Assembly (NCBI GenBank): GCA_029260795.1
Contig: JAJDCO010000024.1
Location: 1 to 64,000, forward strand
Source of the DNA: Planctomycetota bacterium
GTDB taxonomy: Bacteria > Planctomycetota > OFTM77
Length of the DNA: 64,000 bases
Direction of reading: 5' to 3'
This document shows positions 20,132 to 29,208 of this stretch, one piece after another (position 1 is the first letter of the stretch; each line of letters opens with the position of its first letter). The translations under genes and the position numbers were made by a program. Under the pieces are notes generated by a model. That model searched no databases and was not told the DNA's origin. It worked only from the letters and a program-made list of their open reading frames with translations.

Positions 20132-20686
20132 ATGTCGAAGCTCACCCGAGTCTTGTGGGTCGCTCTCCTGGGCGCCATCGTGCAGCTCGCACCGCTCGAG
20201 TCACAAGACGCGGCGCCGGCGTCCACCGACCGCGAACCGTTGGTCGTCTTCCTGGTGCGTCACGCCGAGAAGACCGACGCCGGCCGCGACCCGAAGCTTT
20301 CGGAAGCGGGGCAACATCGAGCAGCGACCTTGGCACAGGCGCTGCGCAGCGCTGCGATCGAAGCCATCCACAGCTCCGACACCCTCCGAACCCGCAGCAC
20401 GGCGAAACCGGTCGCCGAGAAGATCGATCGCGAGGTCGAGCTCTACGATCCCCGCGACCTGAACGCACTCGCGAGCCAGCTCCGCAAGAGCGGCGGGCGT
20501 CATCTGGTCGTCGGCCACAGCAATACCACGCCGGCGTTGGTGAAGCTGCTGGGCGGCGAGCCGGGCTCGGCCATCGAGGAGAAAGGCGAGTACGACCGAC
20601 TCTACATCGTGACGATCCTTGAGGGCGCCACGAGTACCGTGATGATGCGCTACGGAGCGCCTTTCACCCCCAGTGGGAGCAAGTGA
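20132..20686 (+). CDS. Exported histidine phosphatase (phosphoglycerate mutase-like)
   Basis: This is a 184-residue protein with a signal peptide (VLWVALLGAIVQLAPLES). The branch-1 histidine phosphatase hallmark RHAEK (catalytic His in VFLVRHAEKTD) is present, followed by LSEAGQHRAATLAQAL, IHSSDTLRTRSTA and the second catalytic His in HLVVGHSNTTPALV. Members act as phosphatases on small molecules or phosphoproteins; this length and exported location resemble SixA-like or periplasmic phosphatases. It may remove phosphate from a secreted substrate, but none is identified. GGAG precedes ATG 20132. The end of the gene overlaps a short secretion-signal ORF on the other strand. Confidence 0.85.
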   Translation: MSKLTRVLWVALLGAIVQLAPLESQDAAPASTDREPLVVFLVRHAEKTDAGRDPKLSEAGQHRAATLAQALRSAAIEAIHSSDTLRTRSTAKPVAEKIDREVELYDPRDLNALASQLRKSGGRHLVVGHSNTTPALVKLLGGEPGSAIEEKGEYDRLYIVTILEGATSTVMMRYGAPFTPSGSK

Positions 20687-20795
20687 ACGCTCTCTCATCT
20701 TCGTCGTGTTGACCTTCGGGCTCCTGGCCATTCGCCGGCTGGACCAGAAGCGGGACGAAGGCGAGGGCGAGGAGACGGATCGAGGCCGAGCGCAT
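20664..20795 (-). CDS. 43-residue secretion-signal ORF, likely gene stump
   Basis: This ORF lies on the minus strand and is too short for usual gene calling. From ATG 20795 it encodes MRSASIRLLALAFVPLLVQP followed by ANGQEPEGQHDEDERAFTCS and a stop. The N-terminus is a textbook signal peptide with an A-x-A-like end. The mature part is only about 20 residues and the frame ends inside the tail of the histidine phosphatase gene. A GAGGTG lies upstream. It may be the surviving 5' end of a deleted exported-protein gene or a genuinely tiny exported peptide. Confidence 0.35.
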   Translation of the reverse strand: MRSASIRLLALAFVPLLVQPANGQEPEGQHDEDERAFTCSHWG

Positions 20796-20883
20796 ACCGG
20801 GCACCTCATCGATGGTTGGGGTGAGGGTGGAGAGCCCTGAGCCGACGGAAACCTCGGTCGCTCGGCCACGCCTGGGGTCGAGC

Positions 20884-22515
20884 TCAGTTCTCGGGCAAGA
20901 CGAGCGGCGGCAGCTTCATCTTCTCGATCTCGGAGAGATCGAGCCCCTTCACGGATCCCGCTTCGAGAAAGGCACGATCGAGTCGCACGACGGGCTGGCC
21001 GAAGACGCCGTGGGCACCGGGGACGACCACGTGCAGGCTGTTCGGAAGATGGCCGGCCGCTTCGGCGCCCCAGAGCGACGACGTCGACGGATCGTGCGTG
21101 CCGGAGAAGAGGAGAACCGGCACATCGACGCTCACCGGCTCGTCGAACCCTTCGGGCGTTTTCCCGCGAGGCCAAATGGCACCGACTGCCATCTGATTGC
21201 GAATGCGGACCTCGCCCAGGAACGTGCCGCGGCACGCTTCTTCGATCTCATCGGCGTCGATGCGAGAGATGTCCTCCGTATTGACGACGCACATCAGGGT
21301 GCCGAAGGCGAGCGCGCTGCGCACGCTGCGAAAATGGGTGAGCCCGGTCTCGGCGATCTCGCGGTAGTCGCCGGCGTGCGCCTTCATCAGAAGCCGTGGG
21401 AGCTCGCGATTCGTCTGGACCGTGTACAGCAGCACTCGCACCGATTCCGCGAAAGAGCTTCGATCGAGGGTGACCGTCACGTCTTCCCGAGTCTTCGGGT
21501 GCGAGACCGTGACCTCCACCGCCTCCTTGGCCAAACGAGCCAGCGTCTCCTGAAACTTGGTCTCGATGTCGGGAAAGGCGGCGCGGTTGGCGGCGGTCGA
21601 GCGGCACTCTTCGAAGATCTGGTCGAGGACCACTTGAGCGCTGCGAGCGTGGGGGAGCGGGTTGCGGTAGGAGATCGGTTGGATCGCCTGCAGGCTCGCG
21701 CAGCGAATGCGCTCGGGATGGCGCCGCAGGTACACCAGGGCCGAGCGAGTGCCGTAGGAGCCGCCGCGCAGGTTGATCTTCTCGTAGCCGAGTGCCTCCC
21801 GGATCTCGTCGAAGTCGTCGATCGCGTTGTGGGTCGTGTACTGCGTGAGCTCGGCGATCTGCTGGAGCGCTGGCAAGGCGGCCTGGTAGACGTCGGGCCG
21901 GAACATCGACTCGAAGTAGCTCTGAATATCGTCGTCGCTGCCGAGCTGCTTCACGTGGAGCGGATTGGAGGAGCCGGTGCCTCGCTGATCGATCAGGACG
22001 ATGTCCCGTCGCTCGCGCATCCAGCTGCGGAGGTTTCTCCGAAACAGCGCGGTCGCGGGCGCCCCCGGTCCTCCGTGAAGGATGAAGACCGGATCGGGTG
22101 CCGGATTCTCGCCCCGTGCCGGCAAGACCGCGAAGCCGATCTTGATCTCTCGTCCCGTGCGCGTCTCGCGATTCTCGAAGACGCGGTAGTAGCCCTGTAC
22201 GAATCGCGTGTTGGTGCGTTCGTGTGTGGCGGGAAAGAGCTCGAGCCGCGGGTTCTTTTCGGCGATGGAGAGCAGGCGATCGCAGATCTTCTGTTGGTTG
22301 CCCGCAATCGCGTCGCGCGCGGCGTCTTGCGCGTTCGAAGATGCGGAGGCGTCCTCTTGCGTGGCCGCACCGCTCGACGCGCTCGAGAGCAAGCCGAAGA
22401 GGAGGGAGGAGAGCAGTAAGGCGAGAAGCGCCGGACGAGACGCGAGGTCGAGCCGCTTCTTGGTTTGGGACGCGAGACCATCCGGAGACAACGTTGAGTG
22501 GCTGTGGACTCGCAT
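20884..22515 (-). CDS. S33-type alpha/beta-hydrolase peptidase
   Basis: This is a 543-residue exported hydrolase with an N-terminal signal or anchor (ALLALLLSSLLFGLLSSASS). Catalytic features of peptidase family S33 are visible: HGGPGAP (oxyanion), GGSYGTRSAL with nucleophile Ser253, TGTHDP (acid Asp) and PGAHGVF (His). The family includes proline iminopeptidase and tripeptidyl aminopeptidases, releasing N-terminal residues or short peptides; the long lid between residues about 300 and 440 suits the tripeptidyl type. ATG 22515 was chosen because it starts the signal sequence. It is one of several peptidases in the window with exported signals, which points to an organism that degrades external protein. 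Confidence 0.85.
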   Translation of the reverse strand: MRVHSHSTLSPDGLASQTKKRLDLASRPALLALLLSSLLFGLLSSASSGAATQEDASASSNAQDAARDAIAGNQQKICDRLLSIAEKNPRLELFPATHERTNTRFVQGYYRVFENRETRTGREIKIGFAVLPARGENPAPDPVFILHGGPGAPATALFRRNLRSWMRERRDIVLIDQRGTGSSNPLHVKQLGSDDDIQSYFESMFRPDVYQAALPALQQIAELTQYTTHNAIDDFDEIREALGYEKINLRGGSYGTRSALVYLRRHPERIRCASLQAIQPISYRNPLPHARSAQVVLDQIFEECRSTAANRAAFPDIETKFQETLARLAKEAVEVTVSHPKTREDVTVTLDRSSFAESVRVLLYTVQTNRELPRLLMKAHAGDYREIAETGLTHFRSVRSALAFGTLMCVVNTEDISRIDADEIEEACRGTFLGEVRIRNQMAVGAIWPRGKTPEGFDEPVSVDVPVLLFSGTHDPSTSSLWGAEAAGHLPNSLHVVVPGAHGVFGQPVVRLDRAFLEAGSVKGLDLSEIEKMKLPPLVLPEN

Positions 22516-23174
22516 CGGGGATCTCTCTTCCGAGCCGGCAAGGGGAAGGCACCACAGCGGACATCGTAGGAAGATGCCCCGAGGACGACAAGCGATCCCA
22601 GTCAGCCACCCCCTGGGACCGCGGGCTCTCGTCCGATGCGTCCGCTTCGCCATGACGACGTGGGCAAGTGCGTGAGACGTGGTCAGCTCCGCTGCGCGGC
22701 CGCACTCGGGTCACTTTCGTGGGCGTCTTCCCTGGGACCGCGGGCGGCCCGCCCGCTCCGGTTCGCCTCTCGTGTCTCTCGTCAATCGGCCTTCAATCCC
22801 ACCAGTCGAGGCGACTGCGTGGAGCACTCGTGCGACGATCTCGACGTTCGAGAGTCGCGCGCCCCGATCATCGAGGCAGCGGCCTCGGAGCTCTCGAGGG
22901 CCGGTGTCGTCGAGCGGCGGTTTTGGAGGGGAAACCATGGAGAGCCCGACGAGTCCGGAGGCAGGCACGAGAGCGGGCTGCTCGACGGTACTCCGCCCTC
23001 CGCAGGCGGGGCCCGGCTGGGACCGTGGATCGGTGTGCGCGTCGAAAGGTCGCCTGGCAATCCGTTGGGCGGGGACTTAGGGTGAGTGGACGGAGTCGGG
23101 GCAACGAATCAGAGTTCCTTCGTTCGACGCCTCCCCAAGACACGACATCACGACACACCATTCGGGAGGCTCTC
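22516..23174. other. Gene-poor spacer with palindromic repeat
   Basis: I see no gene. A copy of the GC palindrome of family E lies at about 22734-22757 (CGCGGGCGGCCCGCCCGC core). The rest has scattered open frames on both strands without recognisable domains. The last 120 nt hold the leader of the following gene, with a GGGAGG ribosome site next to its start. Confidence 0.5.
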
Positions 23175-24827
23175 ATGGCATCCGCATCGACCGTTTTCAC
23201 GTTGGGCGTCGGCTGCCTGCTCGGGCTCGCCTCGGTCTCGTGGCCCCAACCGACGACGCGCGTCAGCGTCGACTCGTCGGGCGCCGAGGGGGCTCGAAAT
23301 GACGCCAGCTTCGAAGCGGCGATCTCGTCCGACGGCAGCGTGGTCGCGTTTCAATGCGACGCCCAGCTCGTGGCGGGAGATACGGGAGGACATCGAGACA
23401 TCTATGTCCACGAGCGACTCACTCGCACGACGACGCGAGTCAGCGTGGACAGTGCCGGTGTTCAGGCCAATGGGCAGAGCGTCTCGCCGGCGCTCTCGGA
23501 GGACGGCCGCTTCGTCGTATTTGCGAGCGTTGCCACGAATCTCGTGGCCGGAGACACCAACAGCCGCCAGGACATCTTCGTGCGTGACCGCCTGAACGGC
23601 ACGACCCGTCGAGTCAGTATCAGCTCCTCAGGTACACAGGGGAACGGGTCTTGCACAGATCCGGCGATCTCTGCGGACGGTCGCTTCGTCGGCTTTGCGA
23701 GTGCCGCCACGAACCTGGACGGTCTCGATGGCAATGGACAGCCCGACGTCTTCGTCCATGATCTTCTGGCAGGCACGACGAAGCTCGTGAGCCGTGGCAT
23801 GACGGGGGCCCCGGCAGGCGGTGGCAGCGCGGCACCGGCACTCTCGTTCGATGGTCGGTTCACCGCTTTCGTGAGTACAGCAGACGACATCGTCCCCGGG
23901 GATACGGGCTTCCGTGGGGACATCTTCGTGCACGATCGCGACACGGGACTCTTCACCCGAGTCAGCGTCGACTCGGCGGGCTTGCAGGGAGATGGCCATA
24001 GCTCCGGTCCGTCGATCTCTTGGGACGGGCAATGCGTGGTGTTTCACAGCATCTCCTCCAACCTGGATCCGGTCGACACGAACGGTGCGACGGACGTCTT
24101 TCTCCATGATCGAGGGACGGCATCTACGAGCCTTGTCAGTCGGAGCTCCTCCGGAGCTGCCGGCAATGGACACAGTTCTACCGGGTCGGTCTCTGCGGAC
24201 GGGCGCTGGGTCGCCTTCCAAAGTGCGGCCACGAACTTCGATCCGAGCGACACGAATACCTTCCGAGACATCTACCTCCGCGACCGGCTGACGAGCACGA
24301 CCACGCGGCTCAGCGTGGACTTGTTCGGTGCGGGAGGAAAGCTCGGTGGTGAGAGGGCGGGCATCTCCGCCAACGGGAGACTCGTCTCCTTCGACAGCCT
24401 GGGTGACGATCTCGTTGCGAGCGACGGCAACGACGCCCATGACGTCTTCGTGCGCGATCGCATTGCCCTGTCATTCAACGGCACACCTCAGTCGGGGCAG
24501 TCGGTCAACTTCTCGGTGTCCACGGCTTTCGGTGAAGAGACCTTCCTTGCCATGACCCTGTTGTCGGCCTCGGGCACCGCGGGATTCTCGCTGCCGAACG
24601 ATGGACGAGTCGTGCCCTTGACCTGGGACGCCGTCACGAGCTTTGGGTTGCTGTTCCCGTTCCTCTTGTCGGCGACGATCGATGCGACGGGCGCGGCCAC
24701 CATGCCGACGTTCCCGTTTCCGTCGGCTCCGGTGGGGCTCACGATCTCATCGGCGGCCGTGACCATCGACCTGTCTCGGGGAGTCTTCGGCTCGGTGACG
24801 GGCCCGACCGCGTTCGTGACTCAGTGA
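23175..24827 (+). CDS. Exported PD40/TolB-type beta-propeller protein
   Basis: This is a 550-residue protein with a signal peptide (GVGCLLGLASVSWPQP). About seven tandem repeats of roughly 55-60 residues follow, each containing RVSVDS(A/S)G, then ISxDGRxVxFxS, then DIxVxD: for example TTRVSVDSAG, SEDGRFVVFAS and QDIFVRDRL. This is the WD40-like PD40 propeller blade pattern common in TolB-type and secreted proteins. The propeller is followed by a short C-terminal beta domain (FNGTPQSGQSVNFSV, residues 445-540) that resembles the sorting or anchor-type ends of secreted proteins in this lineage. GGGAGG is next to ATG 23175. The gene ends 7 bp into a convergent gene; the binding partner is unknown. 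Confidence 0.8.
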   Translation: MASASTVFTLGVGCLLGLASVSWPQPTTRVSVDSSGAEGARNDASFEAAISSDGSVVAFQCDAQLVAGDTGGHRDIYVHERLTRTTTRVSVDSAGVQANGQSVSPALSEDGRFVVFASVATNLVAGDTNSRQDIFVRDRLNGTTRRVSISSSGTQGNGSCTDPAISADGRFVGFASAATNLDGLDGNGQPDVFVHDLLAGTTKLVSRGMTGAPAGGGSAAPALSFDGRFTAFVSTADDIVPGDTGFRGDIFVHDRDTGLFTRVSVDSAGLQGDGHSSGPSISWDGQCVVFHSISSNLDPVDTNGATDVFLHDRGTASTSLVSRSSSGAAGNGHSSTGSVSADGRWVAFQSAATNFDPSDTNTFRDIYLRDRLTSTTTRLSVDLFGAGGKLGGERAGISANGRLVSFDSLGDDLVASDGNDAHDVFVRDRIALSFNGTPQSGQSVNFSVSTAFGEETFLAMTLLSASGTAGFSLPNDGRVVPLTWDAVTSFGLLFPFLLSATIDATGAATMPTFPFPSAPVGLTISSAAVTIDLSRGVFGSVTGPTAFVTQ

Positions 24828-25540
24828 GGCACCGTCTCAATCGGAACCCCAGGACCGCAGTCCAAGGGCCCCTCGACCGGTCGTTGGGCGTTCTCGAAGG
24901 TGAAGCTCCAGTGGAGCCCCATGGCGATCAGCACCGCCACGTGCCAGAGCTCGTGGTAGCCGAAGATTCCCGGCCAGATCACGGGCCATTCGAGGCGGAG
25001 TAGGACGGCCCCGATCGAGTACACGCCGCCTCCGAGGAGGAGATGCCCAACCCGAGCCGTTCCCAGGCGGCGCCAGACGACGATGCCCGATACTCCCGCG
25101 ATCCAGCCCATGAGCAGGTAGATGCCCGTTCCGAGCGCGCTCGAAAGCGAATGGTAGAAGACGTTGAAGAACGTGATTCCGGTGGCGGCGAGCAGCCACA
25201 TGAAACCGAGCACGATCCAGCGAGGTCGGCCGCGGAAGAATAAACCTTGCACCGGTGTGTGGGTGCCGGCGATGAGCGTGAAGATCGCGGCCAAGTCGAG
25301 GCGTCCCAGGACGGCTCGCCCCGTCGAGCCCTCTTCCAGCATGTGATACACGCCGCTCATCGAGAGCAGCAAGATGCTCGTGGTCGCGAAGGTCCCGAGG
25401 AACAGCAGCCGCAGCGCACTCCCGCGGCCACGTCGAAGGAGGCGTACCGACAAGAGCGCAAATACGAGCGCACCCAGCAAGTGGCTGAATGCGCTGAACG
25501 GTTCCTGAAACCCGGGCAGTGAGGTGATCGGCTCAGCCAG
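24821..25540 (-). CDS. Haemolysin III-like (PAQR/YqfA family) membrane protein
   Basis: This seven-helix membrane protein belongs to the Hly-III/PAQR family. Visible motifs are SGVYHML (the S-x3-H signature), LDLAAIFTLIAGTHTP, WIAGVSGIVVW and HELWHVAVL, holding the metal-site His residues. The family includes YqfA-type and progestin/adiponectin-receptor-like proteins of unclear bacterial function. The only ordinary in-frame start codon is TTG 25480, but the conserved N-terminal EPFSAFSHLLGALVF lies upstream of it and is in frame back to a TGA at 25550-25552. I therefore place the start at CTG 25540; an ATG at 25553 with GGGAGGG upstream is in another frame. A CTG start or a small frameshift explains this. 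The 3' end overlaps the previous gene by 7 bp. Confidence 0.75.
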   Translation of the reverse strand: MAEPITSLPGFQEPFSAFSHLLGALVFALLSVRLLRRGRGSALRLLFLGTFATTSILLLSMSGVYHMLEEGSTGRAVLGRLDLAAIFTLIAGTHTPVQGLFFRGRPRWIVLGFMWLLAATGITFFNVFYHSLSSALGTGIYLLMGWIAGVSGIVVWRRLGTARVGHLLLGGGVYSIGAVLLRLEWPVIWPGIFGYHELWHVAVLIAMGLHWSFTFENAQRPVEGPLDCGPGVPIETVPH

Positions 25541-25599
25541 CGTGATGGGTCATCCCTCCCGGATCACTCGTTCAGAGAAGCGTCTACCGCCCCGGCGGA

Positions 25600-26166
25600 T
25601 CACTTGCCCTTTCGGGTGTAGACCGTCTCGACGGCCTTTCCCTCCTGACCGTCGGGCATGATGTTGTAGGCCGTGATGGTGAGGTGATCCGCATCGACGA
25701 TTTCGAACTCGGTGCGCCAGCCCCAATACTCATGCTCCGGTGCCATCCGATAGCGTCCCTTCACCGAGAATCCCTTGGCGGTCGGCTCGCCTTCGGAGAA
25801 CAAGATGCCGGTGCTCATGTGGAAGTCATCGAACCACCCCACCTGGAACTTCTTCTCGATGCCATCGAAGGCGATGGTCTCTTCGCCGACGCGCGGCTTG
25901 CCCTTCATCGATCCCGTGTAGGAGTGGCGCACGAATCGGTCTCCGAGCACGGCTTTGAACTCGCCCTGAACCTTCGACTCGTCGGCGAGCTTGCCGGGCT
26001 GGAACCACGTGCGGCAGGTGCCTTCCCAGCTGCCGACCAGAGACTTCAGGATGTTCATCGAATGGGCCTTTCCGAGCTCGATGCGGCCGTCGTCTTGACC
26101 GCTGGAGAATGTCTGACCGAACAGGAGGAGGAGTCCGACGAGGGGGGACGTCCACTTGCGAAACAT
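25600..26166 (-). CDS. Exported DUF1579 protein
   Basis: This is a 188-residue protein with a signal peptide (SPLVGLLLLFGQTFSSGQ). The body is a lipocalin-like beta-barrel of the DUF1579 type: LKSLVGSWEGTCRTWF, GEFKAVLGDRFVRHSYTGS, VGEETIAFDGIEKKFQVGWFDDFHMST, and KGRYRMAPEHEYWGWRTEFEIVDADHL. The function of the family is unknown, possibly ligand binding. A clear ATG at 26166 follows a GGAG upstream. It may be co-transcribed with the preceding Hly-III-like gene, 59 bp away on the same strand. Confidence 0.75.
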   Translation of the reverse strand: MFRKWTSPLVGLLLLFGQTFSSGQDDGRIELGKAHSMNILKSLVGSWEGTCRTWFQPGKLADESKVQGEFKAVLGDRFVRHSYTGSMKGKPRVGEETIAFDGIEKKFQVGWFDDFHMSTGILFSEGEPTAKGFSVKGRYRMAPEHEYWGWRTEFEIVDADHLTITAYNIMPDGQEGKAVETVYTRKGK

Positions 26167-26337
26167 CCGGAGGCTCCTTGGTTGAAGACGGGCGCTGGCG
26201 GCGAGGCGAGCCCGGTCCCAGGGTCTGACGGCGGCCCTAGGGTAATCGTGCAGCGGGCCCGATCGCAAGACCGCTTCGCTCCGCCGATCTCTCGGAGCCG
26301 GGGGGCGTTTCCCGGCGCCGCATCTCCGCAATCCGAG

Positions 26338-26625
26338 TCAGGCCGGCGTCGACCCTCGGGGCGCTTCGGGAGCCGGTGGCAGATGTGTCCGGATCTTCGC
26401 GAGCAGTGAGCTCCACCGAATGGGCTTCGATTCATGGTCGTCGCAGCCCAGGTCGAGGCACCTCTGTCGATCCTCCTCCAAGGCGTTGGCCGAGAGGGCG
26501 ATGATCGGTCCCGTGTAGCCGTGCTGCCGGAGCTCGCTCGTTGCCGCGTACCCGTCGAGGACCGGCATCTGCAGATCGATCAAGATGATGTCGTCGGGCG
26601 CGTTCTCCTGCCAGGCCTTCAGGGC
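26338..26625 (-). pseudogene. Receiver-domain stump (3' end of a response regulator or hybrid kinase)
   Basis: About 95 residues of a response-regulator receiver: phosphoacceptor Asp in ILIDLQMPVLDGYAA, PIIALSANAL (Thr/Ser switch region), ESKPIRWSSLLAKI with the conserved Lys. The first about 45 residues of the fold, with the acidic pair, are missing, and the text upstream (positions about 26640-26660) is the 3' end of the CarboxypepD_reg gene. It has no start codon of its own, so it is a non-functional remnant. The ALKAWQENAPDDIILIDLQMP pattern is that of a hybrid-kinase receiver. A conspicuous nearby candidate donor is the histidine kinase at 29209-30639, which lacks a receiver. Confidence 0.7.
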
Positions 26626-26660
26626 ACGGCCGACCGACGATGACCGAGGGCGACATCGCC

Positions 26661-27819
26661 TCAGCGACCGTCCTTCAGGTCGCTCTTCGGTGGCACAGCC
26701 ACCTCCTGGATCGCGACGCGTTCCAGGGTCGGCGGCATGAAGGGCCCGAACCGATGGCCGCGAATGGGGATGTCGAAAGGAACCGGGGGCACCGGCTCGA
26801 TGACCAGCCAACCCTCGGCGTCCGTCATGAGGTCCGTCCAGATGAGGTCGCAGCTCGACTGACAGGGAAGGAGTCCCAGGGGCGTCTTCCCATCCAGCTC
26901 GAGGAATCGGATCTTGAACGCGCGATGCTCGAAGCGGAACAGGTGGTCGGCTTGCGCACCAGAGCTCAAGTCGATCTCCTCGGCGCTGTGATAGCTGAAC
27001 CACCGTGCGGAGTCCGAGATCGGCACGATCAGGCTCGCGCGATACCGCCCCGGGGGAAGGCCTTGGGCTCGAAAGGAGCCGTCCGGCTCGGCGAGGAATT
27101 GACCGCAGGTCACAGACAGGCCTTCGCCGCGGCCCTGAAGTGAGACGTTCGCTTCCGCCGGTGGCTCGCCGTCGATCACGCACGCCGACCTTCTCGGCCG
27201 GCTGCCCCTCGGTATCGAGAACGCGGCCCTGAACGCGCACTCCGCTTGCGAAGGGGATGTCTCCGAGATCGTCGATCTGTCCGGGCGTGAAGGCTCCCCA
27301 GCGAGCGGTGCGCGGCATGCGCGCCTCGCATTGGATGTCCAAGAAGTGTTGATAGGGAGGCATCGCTTCGAACACGATCTCGAAGCGGCCGTCGTCTCCC
27401 GTGATCACGGGGTCGGGAGCCTTCCAGGTCACGGGTTCATGGAGCGCCATCGCTTGCGAGTTCCGGGACGAGCCGGTGAACTTCGCAGTGCAACCGGCCA
27501 AGGGAAGCCCACTCTCGGCGGCGATGCAGCGACCGCGCACGATCGCGTGATCGGATTCCAGCTCGCTCGAGCTCGAGCCGTCGGCCAAACCCGGCACCGG
27601 CTCGCGCTCGCTCGCCGTGCTCGGTGCCGGGGACCCTTCTTCGGATTCACCACGCGGGAGCGGGAGAGCACGCTCGAGGGGAGCGGACCTCTCCGTCTCG
27701 ACATCGATCGGGTCCACGGCGGGTCCCGGGCCCGGTCGATTGAGCAGCCAGAGCGCGCCGAGCGTGATGGCCAATCCGACCAGAAGGAGCAGAGCCCCCG
27801 CGAGACCATTCGATCGCAT
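26661..27819 (-). pseudogene. CarboxypepD_reg protein gene with frameshift
   Basis: From ATG 27819 the protein has an anchor (GALLLLVGLAITLGALWLL), a low-complexity spacer, then CarboxypepD_reg-like repeats: VRGRCIAAESGLPLAGC, GRFEIVFEAMPPY, VQGRVLDTEGQPAEKVGV. Near 27180 the coding texture moves to another frame, where VIDGEPPAEANVSLQGRG, DGSFRAQGLPPGRYRASL and the last CarboxypepD blocks continue to the stop at 26661. Both parts belong to one protein of about 385 residues. A single-base indel at about 27178-27190 explains it. Without correction, the first frame would run on by chance into the receiver stump at 26338 and look like a chimera. Confidence 0.75.
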
Positions 27820-27987
27820 CGCCCACTCTCCTCACGTCTCCAGCCCAGAGTGCTCGCTGCTCAGTCTATCAGCGACCCGGGCTCGGCCACCAGCCGCGGT
27901 CGGAGATGATCGCGCGCCCAATCCGCGACTCGGGGCTCGAGCCGGCTATTCGGAATTGTCGAAAGCGGCGACCATTCGATAGCCGAT

Positions 27988-28017
27988 GTCTCTTCTAGGT
28001 CCTGTTGACGAAGAGAC
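27988..28017 (+). promoter_or_regulatory. Hairpin upstream of the FIST gene
   Basis: An inverted repeat with perfect 8-bp arms, GTCTCTTC (27988-27995) and GAAGAGAC (28010-28017), separated by a 14-nt loop, lies in the divergent spacer 57 nt before the FIST start codon. It could be an operator or a 5' UTR structure; no T-run follows. Only the geometry supports it. Confidence 0.3.
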
Positions 28018-28073
28018 GACGGATCTCGATCTGTTTGGATCAGTGTAGTCAGCTTGCCGAGGTAGATCGAGCC

Positions 28074-29201
28074 ATGAGAATCCAAACGCTGCAATACAGA
28101 CGCTCGAGCGGCTGGTCCGCGCCCTTCGCGGGCTCGGACTCCGATCAGACTCTCGTGATCGCCTTCGCATCGCCGGAGTTTGAGGGGCAATCCGAGCCCT
28201 TCGATGCGCTGTCCAACCGCTACCCCAGCGCCCACCGGATGGGCTGCTCGACGTCGGGCGAGATCCTGGGCGATCGCCTCGACGACGACACGGTCACGGT
28301 TGCGATCGCTCACCTCGATCGGGGGCGTCTTCGCTCCACGATGGCGGCGGTGAGTGGGGCCAAGGACTCTCGGCGCGCCGGGCAGGAGCTCGGCCGGCAG
28401 CTCGCCGATCCCGAGCTGCGAGGAGTCCTGGTCCTCTCCGACGGCCTTCAGGTCAATGGGAGCGAGCTCGCGAGCGGGCTCAACGAGGTCTTCGATGGCA
28501 AGGTCGTCGTCACGGGGGGCCTCGCCGGCGACGGAGACCGCTTCGAGTCGACTTGGGTTTGGACCGGCGACCGCGTCGGTGCGGGCTGGGTCTCGGCCAT
28601 CGGATTGTATGGCGACGTCCACATCGGTCATGGCTCGCAAGGTGGCTGGGATACCTTCGGCCCCGAGAGAATCGTCACGCGCTCCGAGGGCAACGTGCTG
28701 TATGAGCTCGATGGTCGACCCGCGCTGGAGCTCTACAAGGAGTATCTGGGCGCGCGATCGGCCGAGCTCCCCGCATCGGCTCTGCTCTTTCCATTGGCGA
28801 TTCGTGCTTCCGAAGCCCAGGACCGGCCTCTCGTCCGCACGATCCTGGGCGTCGATGAGAAGCGCCAGTCGATGACGTTCGCGGGAGATGTCCCAAAAGG
28901 CAGCCTCGCGCGACTGATGCGGACCAACTTCGAGCGCTTGATCGACGGTGCCTCGAACGCGGCTCAGATGACCTCCTCGACGAGCAATCGGACACTCGCT
29001 ATCGCCATCAGCTGCGTCGGTCGACGGCTGGTCTTGGGGGAGCGCACCGAGGAAGAGATCGAAGCCGTTCTGGAGGTGCTTCCGCCGGGAACTTCGCAGG
29101 TGGGCTTCTACTCCTATGGAGAGATCTCACCGACTCGGCAAGGGCGCTGCGACCTTCACAATCAGACGATGACGCTGACGACTCTCAGCGAGCCCGACTG
29201 A
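28074..29201 (+). CDS. FIST-domain sensor protein (NosP-like context)
   Basis: This is a 375-residue soluble protein with FIST N and FIST C domains: early ALSNRYPSAHRMGCSTSGEI (the characteristic G-C-S/T segment), VLVLSDGLQVNGSELASGLN, GDVHIGHGSQGGWDTFGPERIVTRSEGNVLYELDGRPALELYKEYLG, and ending with GFYSYGEISPTRQGRCDLHNQTMTL. FIST proteins bind small ligands; a known branch (NosP) binds haem and senses nitric oxide, and is typically encoded beside its histidine kinase. The gene sits 7 bp before a PAS-like histidine kinase, so the two form an operon and the FIST protein is likely its input. Whether haem is the ligand is an inference. Confidence 0.85.
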   Translation: MRIQTLQYRRSSGWSAPFAGSDSDQTLVIAFASPEFEGQSEPFDALSNRYPSAHRMGCSTSGEILGDRLDDDTVTVAIAHLDRGRLRSTMAAVSGAKDSRRAGQELGRQLADPELRGVLVLSDGLQVNGSELASGLNEVFDGKVVVTGGLAGDGDRFESTWVWTGDRVGAGWVSAIGLYGDVHIGHGSQGGWDTFGPERIVTRSEGNVLYELDGRPALELYKEYLGARSAELPASALLFPLAIRASEAQDRPLVRTILGVDEKRQSMTFAGDVPKGSLARLMRTNFERLIDGASNAAQMTSSTSNRTLAIAISCVGRRLVLGERTEEEIEAVLEVLPPGTSQVGFYSYGEISPTRQGRCDLHNQTMTLTTLSEPD

Positions 29202-29208
29202 GCCTCCC

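Noticed and set aside
26338..27819. CarboxypepD_reg-receiver fusion protein
   Set aside because: The middle third is the wrong frame of the first domain and the receiver lacks its N-terminus; a frameshift and a stump explain it.
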